A DNA stretch of 64,000 nt, from positions 62,001 to 126,000 of the forward strand of contig JAHFUR010000005.1 of the NCBI GenBank assembly GCA_023264995.1, written 5' to 3'. The notes beneath the pieces were generated by a model. The model searched no databases. It had not been told where the DNA came from and saw only the letters and a list, made by a program, of their open reading frames with translations. Below, in pieces: positions 25,966-33,918 of the stretch. Position 1 is the first letter of the stretch. Each line of letters opens with the position of its first letter. The DNA is from Acidimicrobiia bacterium. GTDB lineage: Bacteria > Actinomycetota > Acidimicrobiia > Acidimicrobiales > AC-14. Both the position numbers and the translations under genes were made by a program.

Positions 25966-27027
25966 CTACCCGGTCCCGGACGCGCCCGCCGGCGGCTGGT
26001 CGCCGTCGGGCCGGGGGCGCAGCTCGAGGTACGCGGCCTTGGCCGCGGCCACGACGGGGACGGCCAGGAGCGCGCCCACCACGCCGCCGGCGGACACTCC
26101 GACCAGTGCCGCGGTCATGGTGGCCGGCGGCGAGAGCTTCACCGAGCGGCCCACGATCAGCGGGCTGAGCAGGTGGTTCTCGAACTGCAGGTACAGGACG
26201 AAGAAGACGGCGCACACCACGCCGGTGGTCGCGCTGCGGCTGAACCCCAGCAGGACGAAGGGGATCCCGCCGGCCGCCCCGCCGATCTGGGGTACCAGGT
26301 CGAACAGCGCGACCCACACGGCCAGCAGGGGCGTCAGGGGTACCCGCATCACCAACCCGACCCCCAGGACGGAGAGGCCGGCCACGCCGGCCACGAGGAG
26401 CGACCCGGCCACGTACTTCCCGAACGTGTCGTACGCCAGCCGACCGATCCGGTCGGCCTGTTCCCGGCGCCCGTCGGGGACCAGGCGGCGGGCCCCCCGG
26501 ACCAGGCGTTCGCCGTCCAGGAGCAGGCTGACGGTCACCAGAAGGGTGAACAGCCCGGCAAGGAGGCCGTCGGCGACCGTTTGGGCCGCGCCGACGAGCG
26601 GGGTGTCGTTGCCCTCGAGGCGGTCGGGCAGCGCTTTGATGGCCCGCCGGACGGAGTCGGCGGTGCCGGCCCGGGCCAGGTCGTCGCCGATGACCGGCAG
26701 CTGCTCGATCTGGCCGACGACGCGGTCGGTCTCGCGGCTCAGGTTGCGGCCCTGGTCCACGGCCGGCGGGATGAGCAGGATGCCCGCCCCGACGACGGTA
26801 GCGGCCAGGCCGACCATGACCACGCCGACGCCGGCCACGCGGTGGCCGCCCAACCGCCGGCTCACCTGGCCGACGACAGGGTCGAGGGCCAGGGCCAGCA
26901 GCGTGCCGATGGCCAGGACGGTGACGGACCTGGGCGCACCCCGGATCAGGGCGGTGACGGTCAGCAGGCCGACGAACGCGGCCATCACCCAGGCCACGGA
27001 GCGCCAGTCCAGGTCGACCTCCCGCAC
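25966..27027 (-). CDS. AI-2E family transporter, copy A
   Basis: 353 residues from GTG 27027. Multi-pass membrane protein with about seven hydrophobic segments and the family's C-terminal signature (LFDLVPQIGGAAGGIPFVLLG, then QFENHLLSPLIVGRSVKLSP). The AI-2E/PerM family includes exporters of quorum signals and Na+/H+ antiporters; the substrate here is unknown. Divergent from a second member at 27068, with 40 bp between starts. Confidence 0.82.
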   Translation of the reverse strand: MREVDLDWRSVAWVMAAFVGLLTVTALIRGAPRSVTVLAIGTLLALALDPVVGQVSRRLGGHRVAGVGVVMVGLAATVVGAGILLIPPAVDQGRNLSRETDRVVGQIEQLPVIGDDLARAGTADSVRRAIKALPDRLEGNDTPLVGAAQTVADGLLAGLFTLLVTVSLLLDGERLVRGARRLVPDGRREQADRIGRLAYDTFGKYVAGSLLVAGVAGLSVLGVGLVMRVPLTPLLAVWVALFDLVPQIGGAAGGIPFVLLGFSRSATTGVVCAVFFVLYLQFENHLLSPLIVGRSVKLSPPATMTAALVGVSAGGVVGALLAVPVVAAAKAAYLELRPRPDGDQPPAGASGTG

Positions 27028-27052
27028 GTCCCCGCTGGCGCCGGCCACCGGT

Positions 27053-27065
27053 CGGTACTGTACCG
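27053..27065. promoter_or_regulatory. Short palindrome between divergent AI-2E genes
   Basis: cggtac-t-gtaccg is a perfect 13-bp inverted repeat in the 40-bp gap between the two divergent transporter starts. Its position suits a shared operator, but its short length means chance is possible. No clear -10 or -35 boxes could be assigned in so short a gap. Confidence 0.35.
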
Positions 27066-27067
27066 GG

Positions 27068-28108
27068 ATGGTGGCCCCCCTCCCTCGGGAGCGCCTGCGG
27101 ATCTCGGCCCGATCGGCCGTGATGAGCGTGGCCATGTTCGGCGCCACCCTCGCCCTCCTGGCCGTCGCCGCCGCATCGAAGCGGGTGATCGGCTGGATCC
27201 TGGTGGCCGCCAGCCTGGCCGGCCTGCTCCACCCGCTGGTGTCCCTGGTGGCCCGCCGCATGCCCCGGGGCGTGGCCACCGCCCTCGTCATGCTCACCAT
27301 GGTCGGCTCGCTCGGCGCCGTGGCATGGGGGCTGGTCGACGACGTGCAGCGCCAGACGCACCGTCTGCAGCAGGTCGGGCCGGAGCGGGCCCGCGAACTC
27401 GAGGCCTCGGCTCGCTTCGGCGGAGTGGCCCGCGACCTGAAGCTCTCTGAGCGCACCGACCGGTTCCTGCGGGGCCTGCCCGAGCGCCTCCGCGGCGGGA
27501 CCACCGCCGAGGCCCTGCGGGCCGCGGCCACCCGGGGGGTGGCGTTCCTGGCCACCGGTGTCCTCACCGTGTTCTTCCTGCAGCATGGCCCGCGCCTGGC
27601 CCGCTCGGGCCGCGACCAGGTGCGCGACCCGGTCCGGCGGGCCCGGGCCGAGGCCCTGGCCATCGCCGTCTACCGGCGGGCGTTCGGCTACGCGGGCGCG
27701 TCGTTGGCCATGGCCCTCGCCGCCGGCCTGGCCGCCTACCTCGCCGCCCGCCTGGCCCACGTGCCCGGCCCGGCCGCCTTCGGCGTGTGGGTCGGGCTCT
27801 GGGACCTCGTCCCGGTCGCCGGCGCCCTCATCGGCGCCCTCCCCATGGTGGTCTTGGCCGGCGCCACGAGCGGCGGGCGGGCCGTCGCCCTCGTCGCCGC
27901 CTTTGTGGGCTTCCAGCTGGTCGAGAACCTGCTCGTGCTGCGCAGTGTCGAGCGGTCGACGGTGCGGGTAGGACCGTTCGTGACCATCGCCGCCGGCCTG
28001 GTCGGCATCGAGCTGAGCGGTGTCGCCGGCGGCCTGCTCGCCGTGCTGGCCGCCACCATCGCCGTCACCGCCGCCGACGAGCTGGGGGCGCCGGCCACGG
28101 CCGCCTGA
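27068..28108 (+). CDS. AI-2E family transporter, copy B (divergent relative)
   Basis: 346 residues from ATG 27068. Hydrophobic segments throughout, with a soluble middle (HRLQQVGPERARELEASARF) and the C-terminal pattern LWDLVPVAGALIGALPMVVL and FQLVENLLVLRSVERSTVRV, which mirrors copy A (PQIGGAAGG, ENHLLSPLIVGRSVKL). The degenerate N-E-L-type motif suggests a diverged paralogue. The arrangement implies co-regulation with copy A. Confidence 0.78.
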   Translation: MVAPLPRERLRISARSAVMSVAMFGATLALLAVAAASKRVIGWILVAASLAGLLHPLVSLVARRMPRGVATALVMLTMVGSLGAVAWGLVDDVQRQTHRLQQVGPERARELEASARFGGVARDLKLSERTDRFLRGLPERLRGGTTAEALRAAATRGVAFLATGVLTVFFLQHGPRLARSGRDQVRDPVRRARAEALAIAVYRRAFGYAGASLAMALAAGLAAYLAARLAHVPGPAAFGVWVGLWDLVPVAGALIGALPMVVLAGATSGGRAVALVAAFVGFQLVENLLVLRSVERSTVRVGPFVTIAAGLVGIELSGVAGGLLAVLAATIAVTAADELGAPATAA

Positions 28109-28112
28109 TCGG

Positions 28113-28994
28113 TCATCGGTCCGGAGGCGGCCGCCGGTCGAGCCAACGGCGGAGGCCGGCGGCGTTGGAGTGGACGCCATTGAGGATGGCCATGGTCTGG
28201 GTGGGGTCGGCGCCGAAGGCGGCGGCCAGGGCGGCGGCCACGTCGTCGCCCCGCCCCCACGCCGCCTCGGCCACCCCCGCCCATTGCCGGAGCACGTCCT
28301 CGGCCTCCTCCAGGATGGCGGCGGGGTCGCCGGCGAGGGCTCCGAAGTGGGCCAGCGCCAGCGCCGAGGGCCGGCGGGCGGCGAAGCGGTGCAGCGAGGC
28401 GACGGCCAGGTCGAGGTCGAACTCCGGCGGTGGCGTGGCCGGGCGCAGCACGCCGACGTCGGGGAGGCGGACACCGGCGGCATCGCCCGTGAAGAGCACA
28501 CCCGTCCCCGAGTCGTGCAGGGCCAGATGGTGGTGGGCGTGCCCCGGCGAGTGCACGGCGGTCAGGGCCCGGGCCGGGCCGATGCGGATCTCCTCGCCGT
28601 CGTCGAGGGCCCGGATCCGCTCCGCCGGGGTGGGGTCGAGCCGGCCGTAGAGGGTGTCGAGGGTGTCGCCGAACACCCGGGCGGCGGAGGCCACCAGCCG
28701 GGACGGGTCGACGAGGTGGCGTGCCCCGACGGGGTGCACGTACACCGTGGCATTGGGGAAGGCCCGGGCCAGGTCGCCGACGCCGCCGGCGTGGTCCAGG
28801 TGGATGTGGGTGACCACGATCCCGGCCAGGTCGCCGGCGCCGACGCCGAGGGCGTCCAGGGCGGCCAGCACGACCGGCACCGACGACTGGCTCCCGGTCT
28901 CGACCAGCACCGGCTCCGGCCCCTCGACCAGCCAGCCGGCCGTCACCCGCTCCCACCCGCCGAGGAGGGTGTCGATCTGGTGGAGGTCGCTCAG
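28113..28994 (-). CDS. MBL-fold metallo-hydrolase
   Basis: 293 residues if translation starts at the CTG at 28994, which overlaps the TGA of the upstream gene (CTGA) and has GGAG 8-9 nt before it. The first ATG/GTG-type start in frame is GTG 28946, which would cut off about 16 residues that look native (HQIDTLLGGWER). Zinc motif THIHLDHAGG, second His in VHSPGHAHHHLAL, Asp in FTGDAAG and His in ALAHFGAL. Likely hydrolase of unknown substrate, co-transcribed with the LLM oxidoreductase. Confidence 0.75.
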   Translation of the reverse strand: MSDLHQIDTLLGGWERVTAGWLVEGPEPVLVETGSQSSVPVVLAALDALGVGAGDLAGIVVTHIHLDHAGGVGDLARAFPNATVYVHPVGARHLVDPSRLVASAARVFGDTLDTLYGRLDPTPAERIRALDDGEEIRIGPARALTAVHSPGHAHHHLALHDSGTGVLFTGDAAGVRLPDVGVLRPATPPPEFDLDLAVASLHRFAARRPSALALAHFGALAGDPAAILEEAEDVLRQWAGVAEAAWGRGDDVAAALAAAFGADPTQTMAILNGVHSNAAGLRRWLDRRPPPDR

Positions 28995-29821
28995 GCGACC
29001 AGCTCCGGCATCACCCGAGTGGCAAACTCCTCGACCCGGGCCAGCCCCTCCGCCGGCCAACTGGCGATCAGGTGGCTGAAGCCGGCGGCGCGGACGCGGT
29101 CGGCCTGCCGGCGGACAACGTCCCAGGGCTCGGAGATCGACAGGTTCGTCGACCGGCCGATCTCCTCCGGGGCCCGTCCGGCGGCCTCCGCGGCGCGGTC
29201 GACGATGGCCGACTTGCGAGTGAGGTCGTCGACCGCCCCGAAGCCGTGCCACACGTCGGCCAGGCGGGCGACGAGCGGGAGCATGACCTTCTCGCCGCCG
29301 GCGCCGATCCAGATCGGCGGGTGGGGCCGCTGCACCGGGCGGGGGTGGTAGTAGGCGTGGTGGAGCCGGTAGTGGCGGCCCTCGAAGTCGAAGTCGTCCG
29401 AGGTGAGCAGGCCCTTGATGATCTGCACGGTCTCGTCGAGGCGCTCGATGCGCTCGCCGGTGGCCGGGAAGTCGAACCCGAGCCGGTCGTGCTCGCTCCG
29501 GTGCCACGCCGCGCCGAGGCCGACATTGAGCCGGCCGCCCGACACCTGGTCAACGGTGACCACCTCGGCGGCCAGCAGCGCGGGGTTCCGGTACGTAACG
29601 CCGGTCACCAGGGCACCGAGGCGGATCTGCGTAGTGATGGCCCCCAGCGCGGCCAGTAGCGTCCACGCCTCGAGACAAGGGCCCATCGGGTCGCCGTAGA
29701 GGCTGGTGAAGTGGTCGAACACCCACGCCGACTCGAACCCGGCCTCGTCGGCCCACAGCACCCGCCGGCGGATCTCGGGCCATTCGAGCTGGTGCTGTGA
29801 GACGTCGATCCCGACCTTCAT
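28991..29821 (-). CDS. LLM-class flavin/F420-dependent oxidoreductase
   Basis: 276 residues from ATG 29821 (MKVGIDVSQHQLEWPEIR); a GTG three codons upstream is possible. TIM-barrel luciferase-like monooxygenase family. Recognisable: WADEAGFESAWVFDHF, IRLGALVTGVTYRNPALLAAEVVT split over the first third, DQVSGGRLNVGLGAAWH, and PHPPIWIGAGGEK. Actinobacterial members mostly use F420. Upstream of the hydrolase gene with a 4-bp overlap, and 15 bp downstream of the ABC permease gene. Confidence 0.85.
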   Translation of the reverse strand: MKVGIDVSQHQLEWPEIRRRVLWADEAGFESAWVFDHFTSLYGDPMGPCLEAWTLLAALGAITTQIRLGALVTGVTYRNPALLAAEVVTVDQVSGGRLNVGLGAAWHRSEHDRLGFDFPATGERIERLDETVQIIKGLLTSDDFDFEGRHYRLHHAYYHPRPVQRPHPPIWIGAGGEKVMLPLVARLADVWHGFGAVDDLTRKSAIVDRAAEAAGRAPEEIGRSTNLSISEPWDVVRRQADRVRAAGFSHLIASWPAEGLARVEEFATRVMPELVA

Positions 29822-29836
29822 GGCGGGCACGCTAGA

Positions 29837-30706
29837 TCAGTCGGTCTTGCTGAACCGCCGAACCGCGATCGCGAACGCGACCAGCCCGAGGGCGGCGAGC
29901 ATCACGAGCTGGAGGGCGAACGGCACGGGCCACCCGCCCCACGTCAGCTGGTGGTCCAGCACCTTGGCCGCCGCCGGCGTGAGGTCGAGGTGGGTGAAGA
30001 GCACGTGGCGCATGGGGTTCACCGCGTAGGTCACCGGGTTGACCTTGGTGGCCAGGGCCAGCCACGTCGGCAGGCCGGCGGTGGGGTAGAGGGCGCCCGA
30101 CAGGAACATCATCGGGGTGATCACGGTCTGGATCACCGGCATGACCGACTGAATGTTGGCCACCCGCGCGCCCAGGAGCAGGCCGAACGCGGTGATGGAG
30201 AGCGAGGCGAGGAAGAGCACGCCGAGCAGCTCCAGCATGAGCACGGGCGAGTACGGCACACCGCACAGCCCGGCCAGGGCCAGGATGACCACCGCCTGCG
30301 ACGTGGCCACGATGGCGCCACCCAGGCACTTGCCGGCCATGATCGACGAGCGCCGGATGGGCGCCACCAGCATCTCCCGCAGGAAGCCGAACTCCCGGTC
30401 CCAGACAACCGAGACGCCGGCGAACACGGCGGTGAACATCACCGAGGTGGCCAGCACGCCGGGGAAGAGGAAGGTGCGGAAGTCGACATTGCCCGGCCCG
30501 ACGTTGACGACCCGCGACAGGCCCGAGCCCAGCACGAACAGCCACAGCAGGGGTTGGACGAGGCCGGCGGCCAGCCGGCGCCGGTCCTTGAGCCACCGGA
30601 GCAGCTCGCGGTGGCAGACGATGCGGGCGGCCCGCAGGTCGGCGGCCAGGCCCGACGGGGGCCGGTGGACGTCGGCGACGGGAAGTGGGGTGACGGTGGT
30701 CGTCAT
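29837..30706 (-). CDS. ABC-2 type exporter permease
   Basis: 289 residues from ATG 30706. Six predicted membrane segments and the ABC-2 signature between FGFLREMLVAPIRRSSIMAGK and MPVIQTVITPMMFLSGALYP, with TYAVNPMRHVLF near the C-terminus: the DrrB-like drug or lipid exporter group. Works with the ATPase encoded upstream. Between the two genes lie three tandem minigenes, and the ATG of this gene overlaps the TGA of the last one (ATGA). LLM oxidoreductase and hydrolase genes follow. Confidence 0.9.
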   Translation of the reverse strand: MTTTVTPLPVADVHRPPSGLAADLRAARIVCHRELLRWLKDRRRLAAGLVQPLLWLFVLGSGLSRVVNVGPGNVDFRTFLFPGVLATSVMFTAVFAGVSVVWDREFGFLREMLVAPIRRSSIMAGKCLGGAIVATSQAVVILALAGLCGVPYSPVLMLELLGVLFLASLSITAFGLLLGARVANIQSVMPVIQTVITPMMFLSGALYPTAGLPTWLALATKVNPVTYAVNPMRHVLFTHLDLTPAAAKVLDHQLTWGGWPVPFALQLVMLAALGLVAFAIAVRRFSKTD

Positions 30707-30793
30707 CGCCGGCCCCTGAACACGCCGGCGGTCATCGCCGGCCCCTGAACACGCCGGCGGTCATCGCCGGCCCCTGAACACGCCGGCGGTCAT
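30703..30793 (-). repeat. Three perfect 29-bp tandem repeats encoding three coupled 10-residue minigenes
   Basis: Repeat unit gtcatcgccggcccctgaac plus acgccggcg on the plus strand, three identical copies and 13 nt of a fourth. On the minus strand each copy encodes MTAGVFRGRR followed by TGA: minigene 1 at 30793-30761, 2 at 30764-30732, 3 at 30735-30703. Each TGA overlaps the next ATG (ATGA), from the ATPase stop through three minigenes to the permease start, and each contains AGGGG 6 nt before the next ATG. The last codons of the ATPase (FRGRR then TGA) match the end of each minigene, so the repeat arose by duplication of the gene junction. Confidence 0.88.
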
Positions 30794-31779
30794 CGCCGGC
30801 CTCGGAACATCGCCGGGATCTCGGAGCCGGGGGCGGCCTCCGCGTCGCGGATGGTGCGACCGGTGTAGGTCATGAACACGTCGTCGAGGGTCGGCCGGGT
30901 GACGCTCACCGACCGCACGGGGACGCCGAGGTCGGCCAGGAGCTTGGGGACGAAGCGCTCGCCGTCGGGCACCTGGAGGACCAGGGCGCCGCCCGCCGAC
31001 GTCGCCTCCAGCCCGAAGTTGCGGTTGATCGCCGCGGCCGCAGCCGCCCCGTCGTCGGTCTCCAACCGGATGCGGTCGGTACCGATGGCCGCCTTGAGGG
31101 CCTGCGGGGTGTCGAGGGCGACGATGCGGCCGGCGTCCATGATGGCGATGCGGTCGCAGTTCTCGGCCTCGTCCATGTAGTGGGTGGTGAGGAAGATGGT
31201 CAGGTCCTCCTGGTGGCGGAGCTCGTTGAGGTACTCCCAGATCGACGCCCGGGTCTGGGGGTCGAGGCCGACGGTGGGCTCGTCGAGGAACAGCACCCGG
31301 GGCGAGTGGAGCAGGCCCCGGGCAATCTCCAGGCGGCGCTTCATACCTCCCGAGAAGGTGCTGACGTCCTTGTCGCGCCGGTCCCACAGCCCCACGAGCT
31401 CGAGGACCTGCTGCATGCGGGTCTCCAGCCGAGCGGCGGGCACGCCGTAGAGCTGGCCGTGGAAGCGCAGGTTCTGGGCCGCGCTCAGGTAGGTGTCGAG
31501 CGTCATGTCCTGGAAGACGAGGCCGATCTCGCGACGCACGTCGTCGCGCTGGGTGGCCACGTCGTAGCCGGCCACCACCGCCCGGCCCCCGGTGGGCCGC
31601 AGGAGGGTGCAGAGCATGTTGATGGTGGTCGACTTGCCGGCGCCGTTGGGGCCGAGGAAGCCGAACGTCTCACCGGCCCGGACCTCGAAGTCGACACCGC
31701 AGACGGCCTCGACCTCGCCGAAGCGCTTCTGTAGGTTCTCGACCCGGATTGCCGCCGGGCGTCGGTCCTCGGTATCCAT
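30790..31779 (-). CDS. ABC-type multidrug exporter ATPase (DrrA-like)
   Basis: 329 residues from ATG 31779 (MDTEDRRPAAIRVENLQKRF). Walker A GPNGAGKST, Q-loop VFQDMTLD, signature FSGGMKRRLEIARG, Walker B VLFLDEPTVGLDPQ, His-loop LTTHYMDEAENC, and the DrrA-type C-terminal domain (PTLDDVFMTYTGR). A consensus promoter lies just upstream and a MarR-type regulator gene is divergent. The stop begins the minigene relay that leads to the permease. Confidence 0.92.
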   Translation of the reverse strand: MDTEDRRPAAIRVENLQKRFGEVEAVCGVDFEVRAGETFGFLGPNGAGKSTTINMLCTLLRPTGGRAVVAGYDVATQRDDVRREIGLVFQDMTLDTYLSAAQNLRFHGQLYGVPAARLETRMQQVLELVGLWDRRDKDVSTFSGGMKRRLEIARGLLHSPRVLFLDEPTVGLDPQTRASIWEYLNELRHQEDLTIFLTTHYMDEAENCDRIAIMDAGRIVALDTPQALKAAIGTDRIRLETDDGAAAAAAINRNFGLEATSAGGALVLQVPDGERFVPKLLADLGVPVRSVSVTRPTLDDVFMTYTGRTIRDAEAAPGSEIPAMFRGRR

Positions 31780-31783
31780 TGGG

Positions 31784-31818
31784 AATACCAACGATAGACA
31801 CTTCCCATCGAATGTCAA
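31784..31818 (-). promoter_or_regulatory. Promoter of the ABC exporter operon with possible MarR operator
   Basis: Reading the minus strand: -35 TTGACA (31818-31813), 16-bp spacer, -10 TATCGT (31796-31791). The expected start of transcription is only about 5 nt before the ATG, so the mRNA would be nearly leaderless. A small inverted repeat ttgg-gaata-ccaa (31779-31791) overlaps the -10 and start, a natural site for repression by the divergent MarR-family protein. Confidence 0.6.
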
Positions 31819-31838
31819 GGCGGGGTACGATCGCGGCG

Positions 31839-32324
31839 ATGGACGACGACGAGCGCCTCGACGCCTTGAGCGGCGTGTTCGTCCTGGCCCGGGAGATGCG
31901 CCGGGAGATCCACGAGCTGATCGCCGAGGAGCCTTGGGCCATGGAAGCGGGCTTCCGCCCGCCGTGCATGGGCGTGCTGGCCGTGATCGAGCACCTGCAA
32001 CCCGTCTCCCAGCGCCAGATCAGCGACCACCTGGGCCTGGACGCCAGCGACGTCGTCGGCGTGCTCGACATCCTTGAAGCGGCCCATATGGTCCAGCGCC
32101 GCCGCGACCCGGCCGACCGCCGGCGCCACGCCGTCGTCCTCACCGAGCTGGGCGAGACCGCGGCCCGCCGGTTCGCCGACCTCCGCACGCGGGCCACCGA
32201 CCGCGTGCTGGCCGGCCTCGACGACGGCGAACGCCGCCAGCTCGTGGCCCTGCTCGAGCGGGCCAATGCCAACACCTCGCCGGCGTGGGGCTCCGCCGTC
32301 CCGGCCCGGTCCCACCGGGTCTGA
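31839..32324 (+). CDS. MarR-family transcriptional regulator
   Basis: 161 residues from ATG 31839 (MDDDERLDALSGVFVLAREM). Winged-helix core: LQPVSQRQISDHLGLDASDVVGVLDILEAAHMV split across the recognition helix, then the wing motif RRRDPADRRRHAVVLTELG, the DxRxxx hallmark of MarR. Divergent from the ABC exporter ATPase, 59 bp between starts, so it probably represses that operon until a ligand binds. Confidence 0.9.
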   Translation: MDDDERLDALSGVFVLAREMRREIHELIAEEPWAMEAGFRPPCMGVLAVIEHLQPVSQRQISDHLGLDASDVVGVLDILEAAHMVQRRRDPADRRRHAVVLTELGETAARRFADLRTRATDRVLAGLDDGERRQLVALLERANANTSPAWGSAVPARSHRV

Positions 32325-32371
32325 GGCGCCTCGGCGTTTTGGTGGCGCCGGTCCGTGGGTACCCGCGTCGG

Positions 32372-32974
32372 ATGGCCGGTTCGCTGGAACAGGTGCGGCT
32401 CGTCGCCGCCGGCTGCCGGGCCTGCGACCTGTGGCGTACCAGCACCCAGACCGTCTTCGGCGAAGGGTACGAGCGGGCCGACCTGATGCTCGTCGGCGCG
32501 CAACCGGGCGACAAGGAGGATCTGGCCGGTCGACCGTTCGTCGGGCCCGCCGGCCGGGTCCTCGACCGGGCGCTGGGCGACGCCGGGATCGACCGGGGCG
32601 CGGTGTACGTCACAAACGCGGTCAAGCACCTCAAGTGGGAGGCCCGGGGCACGCGCCGGCTCCACCAACGGCCCGGTGCGGCCGAGATCGCCGCCTGCCG
32701 GCCGTGGCTCGATCACGAGATCGAGCTGGTGGCGCCCAAGGTCGTCGTCTGCCTCGGCGCCACCGCGGCCCAAGCGCTCCTCGGCCGGGCGTTCAAGGTC
32801 AGCCGGCAGCGGGGCGAGGTGTTCCCCCAGCCCGCCGGCCACGTCATCACGGCCACGGTGCACCCGGCGTCGGTCCTCCGGGCCCCCGTCGGCGCCCGGC
32901 GGGACGCGGAGCTGGCCGCCTTCACCGAGGACCTGCGGCGCCTGGTCGAGCACCTCCCGCCCCAGCCCGCCTAA
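32372..32974 (+). CDS. udgX: UdgX-type uracil-DNA glycosylase
   Basis: 200 residues from ATG 32372. Iron-sulfur Cys residues at 15 and 18 (CRAC), 109 and 127. Motif VGAQPGDKEDLAGRPFVGPAG and C-terminal ATVHPASVLRAP are those of family 4-like glycosylases. The insert KWEARGTRRLHQRPG corresponds to the KRRIH loop that defines UdgX; its His98 matches the His that forms a covalent bond with the uracil-derived site in the mycobacterial protein. Excises or captures uracil in DNA. Located 47 bp after the MarR gene. Confidence 0.85.
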   Translation: MAGSLEQVRLVAAGCRACDLWRTSTQTVFGEGYERADLMLVGAQPGDKEDLAGRPFVGPAGRVLDRALGDAGIDRGAVYVTNAVKHLKWEARGTRRLHQRPGAAEIAACRPWLDHEIELVAPKVVVCLGATAAQALLGRAFKVSRQRGEVFPQPAGHVITATVHPASVLRAPVGARRDAELAAFTEDLRRLVEHLPPQPA

Positions 32975-32985
32975 CATCGCCCGCC

Positions 32986-33918
32986 ATGCACGAAGGCAGC
33001 AAGAAGGCGATCATCGCCGCGTTCGCCGCCAACCTGGCCATTGCCGTGGCCAAGCTGGTCGGCTTCTTCCTCACCGGTGCGGCGTCGATGCTGGCCGAGG
33101 CCGTCCACTCCGGCGCCGACACGACCAATCAGGGGCTGCTGTTCCTGGGCGGCGCCCGGGCCCGGAAGACGGCGACGACGGAGCACCCGTTCGGCTACGG
33201 GCGCGAGCGGTACTTCTGGGCCTTCGTCGTGGCCCTGGTGATCTTCATGCTGGGTTCGCTGTTCGCCCTCTTCGAGGGGATCGAGAAGCTCCGCGAGCCC
33301 CACGAGCTGGAGTCGGCCGGCGTCGCCGTGGCCATCCTGCTGGTGGCCATGGCCTGCGAGGGCTTCTCGTTGCGCACCGCCATCAAGGAGAGCACCCACA
33401 CCAAGGGCGAGGAGGGGTGGTGGAGCTTCATCCGCCACTCGAAGACGCCGGAGCTGCCCGTCGTGCTCCTGGAGGACTTCGGCGCCTTGATCGGCCTCGT
33501 CCTCGCCCTCCTGGGCCTGGCTCTCGCCGAGATCACCGGCAACCCCCGCTTCGACGCCATCGGCAGCATCGCCATCGGTATCCTCCTCGGGGTCATCGCC
33601 ATCACCCTGGTCGTGGAGATGAAGAGCCTGCTCATCGGCGAAGCGGCGTCGCCGGCCACCGTCGCCAAGATCCGCCAGGCCATGGAGTCCAGCGACAAGG
33701 TCGACCGGGTGATCCACCTGCGTACCCAGCACCTCGGCCCGGAGGAGCTGCTGGTCGGGGCCAAGCTGGCCTTCGCGACCACCCTCGACCTGCGGGGCCT
33801 GGCCGCGGCCATCGACGAGACCGAGGTCCTGGTCCGCGCCGCGGTGCCTGAGGCCCGGATGATCTACATCGAGCCCGACATCCACCGGGACGCGGCGGCG
33901 CCGGTCACGTCACCGTGA
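32986..33918 (+). CDS. Cation diffusion facilitator family transporter
   Basis: 310 residues from ATG 32986. Six membrane segments, with metal-site motifs AEAVHSGADTTNQG in segment 2 and VVLLEDFGALIGL in segment 5, and a C-terminal cytoplasmic dimer domain (KIRQAMESSDKVDRVIHLRT). Likely exports Zn2+ or a similar divalent metal using the proton gradient. The 3' end overlaps the convergent cupredoxin gene by 14 bp. Confidence 0.9.
   Translation: MHEGSKKAIIAAFAANLAIAVAKLVGFFLTGAASMLAEAVHSGADTTNQGLLFLGGARARKTATTEHPFGYGRERYFWAFVVALVIFMLGSLFALFEGIEKLREPHELESAGVAVAILLVAMACEGFSLRTAIKESTHTKGEEGWWSFIRHSKTPELPVVLLEDFGALIGLVLALLGLALAEITGNPRFDAIGSIAIGILLGVIAITLVVEMKSLLIGEAASPATVAKIRQAMESSDKVDRVIHLRTQHLGPEELLVGAKLAFATTLDLRGLAAAIDETEVLVRAAVPEARMIYIEPDIHRDAAAPVTSP

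Noticed and set aside
30703..30793. CRISPR array, because the repeat unit is 29 bp
   Set aside because: The copies are directly tandem with no spacers, and they encode minigenes at a gene junction; no cas gene is present.
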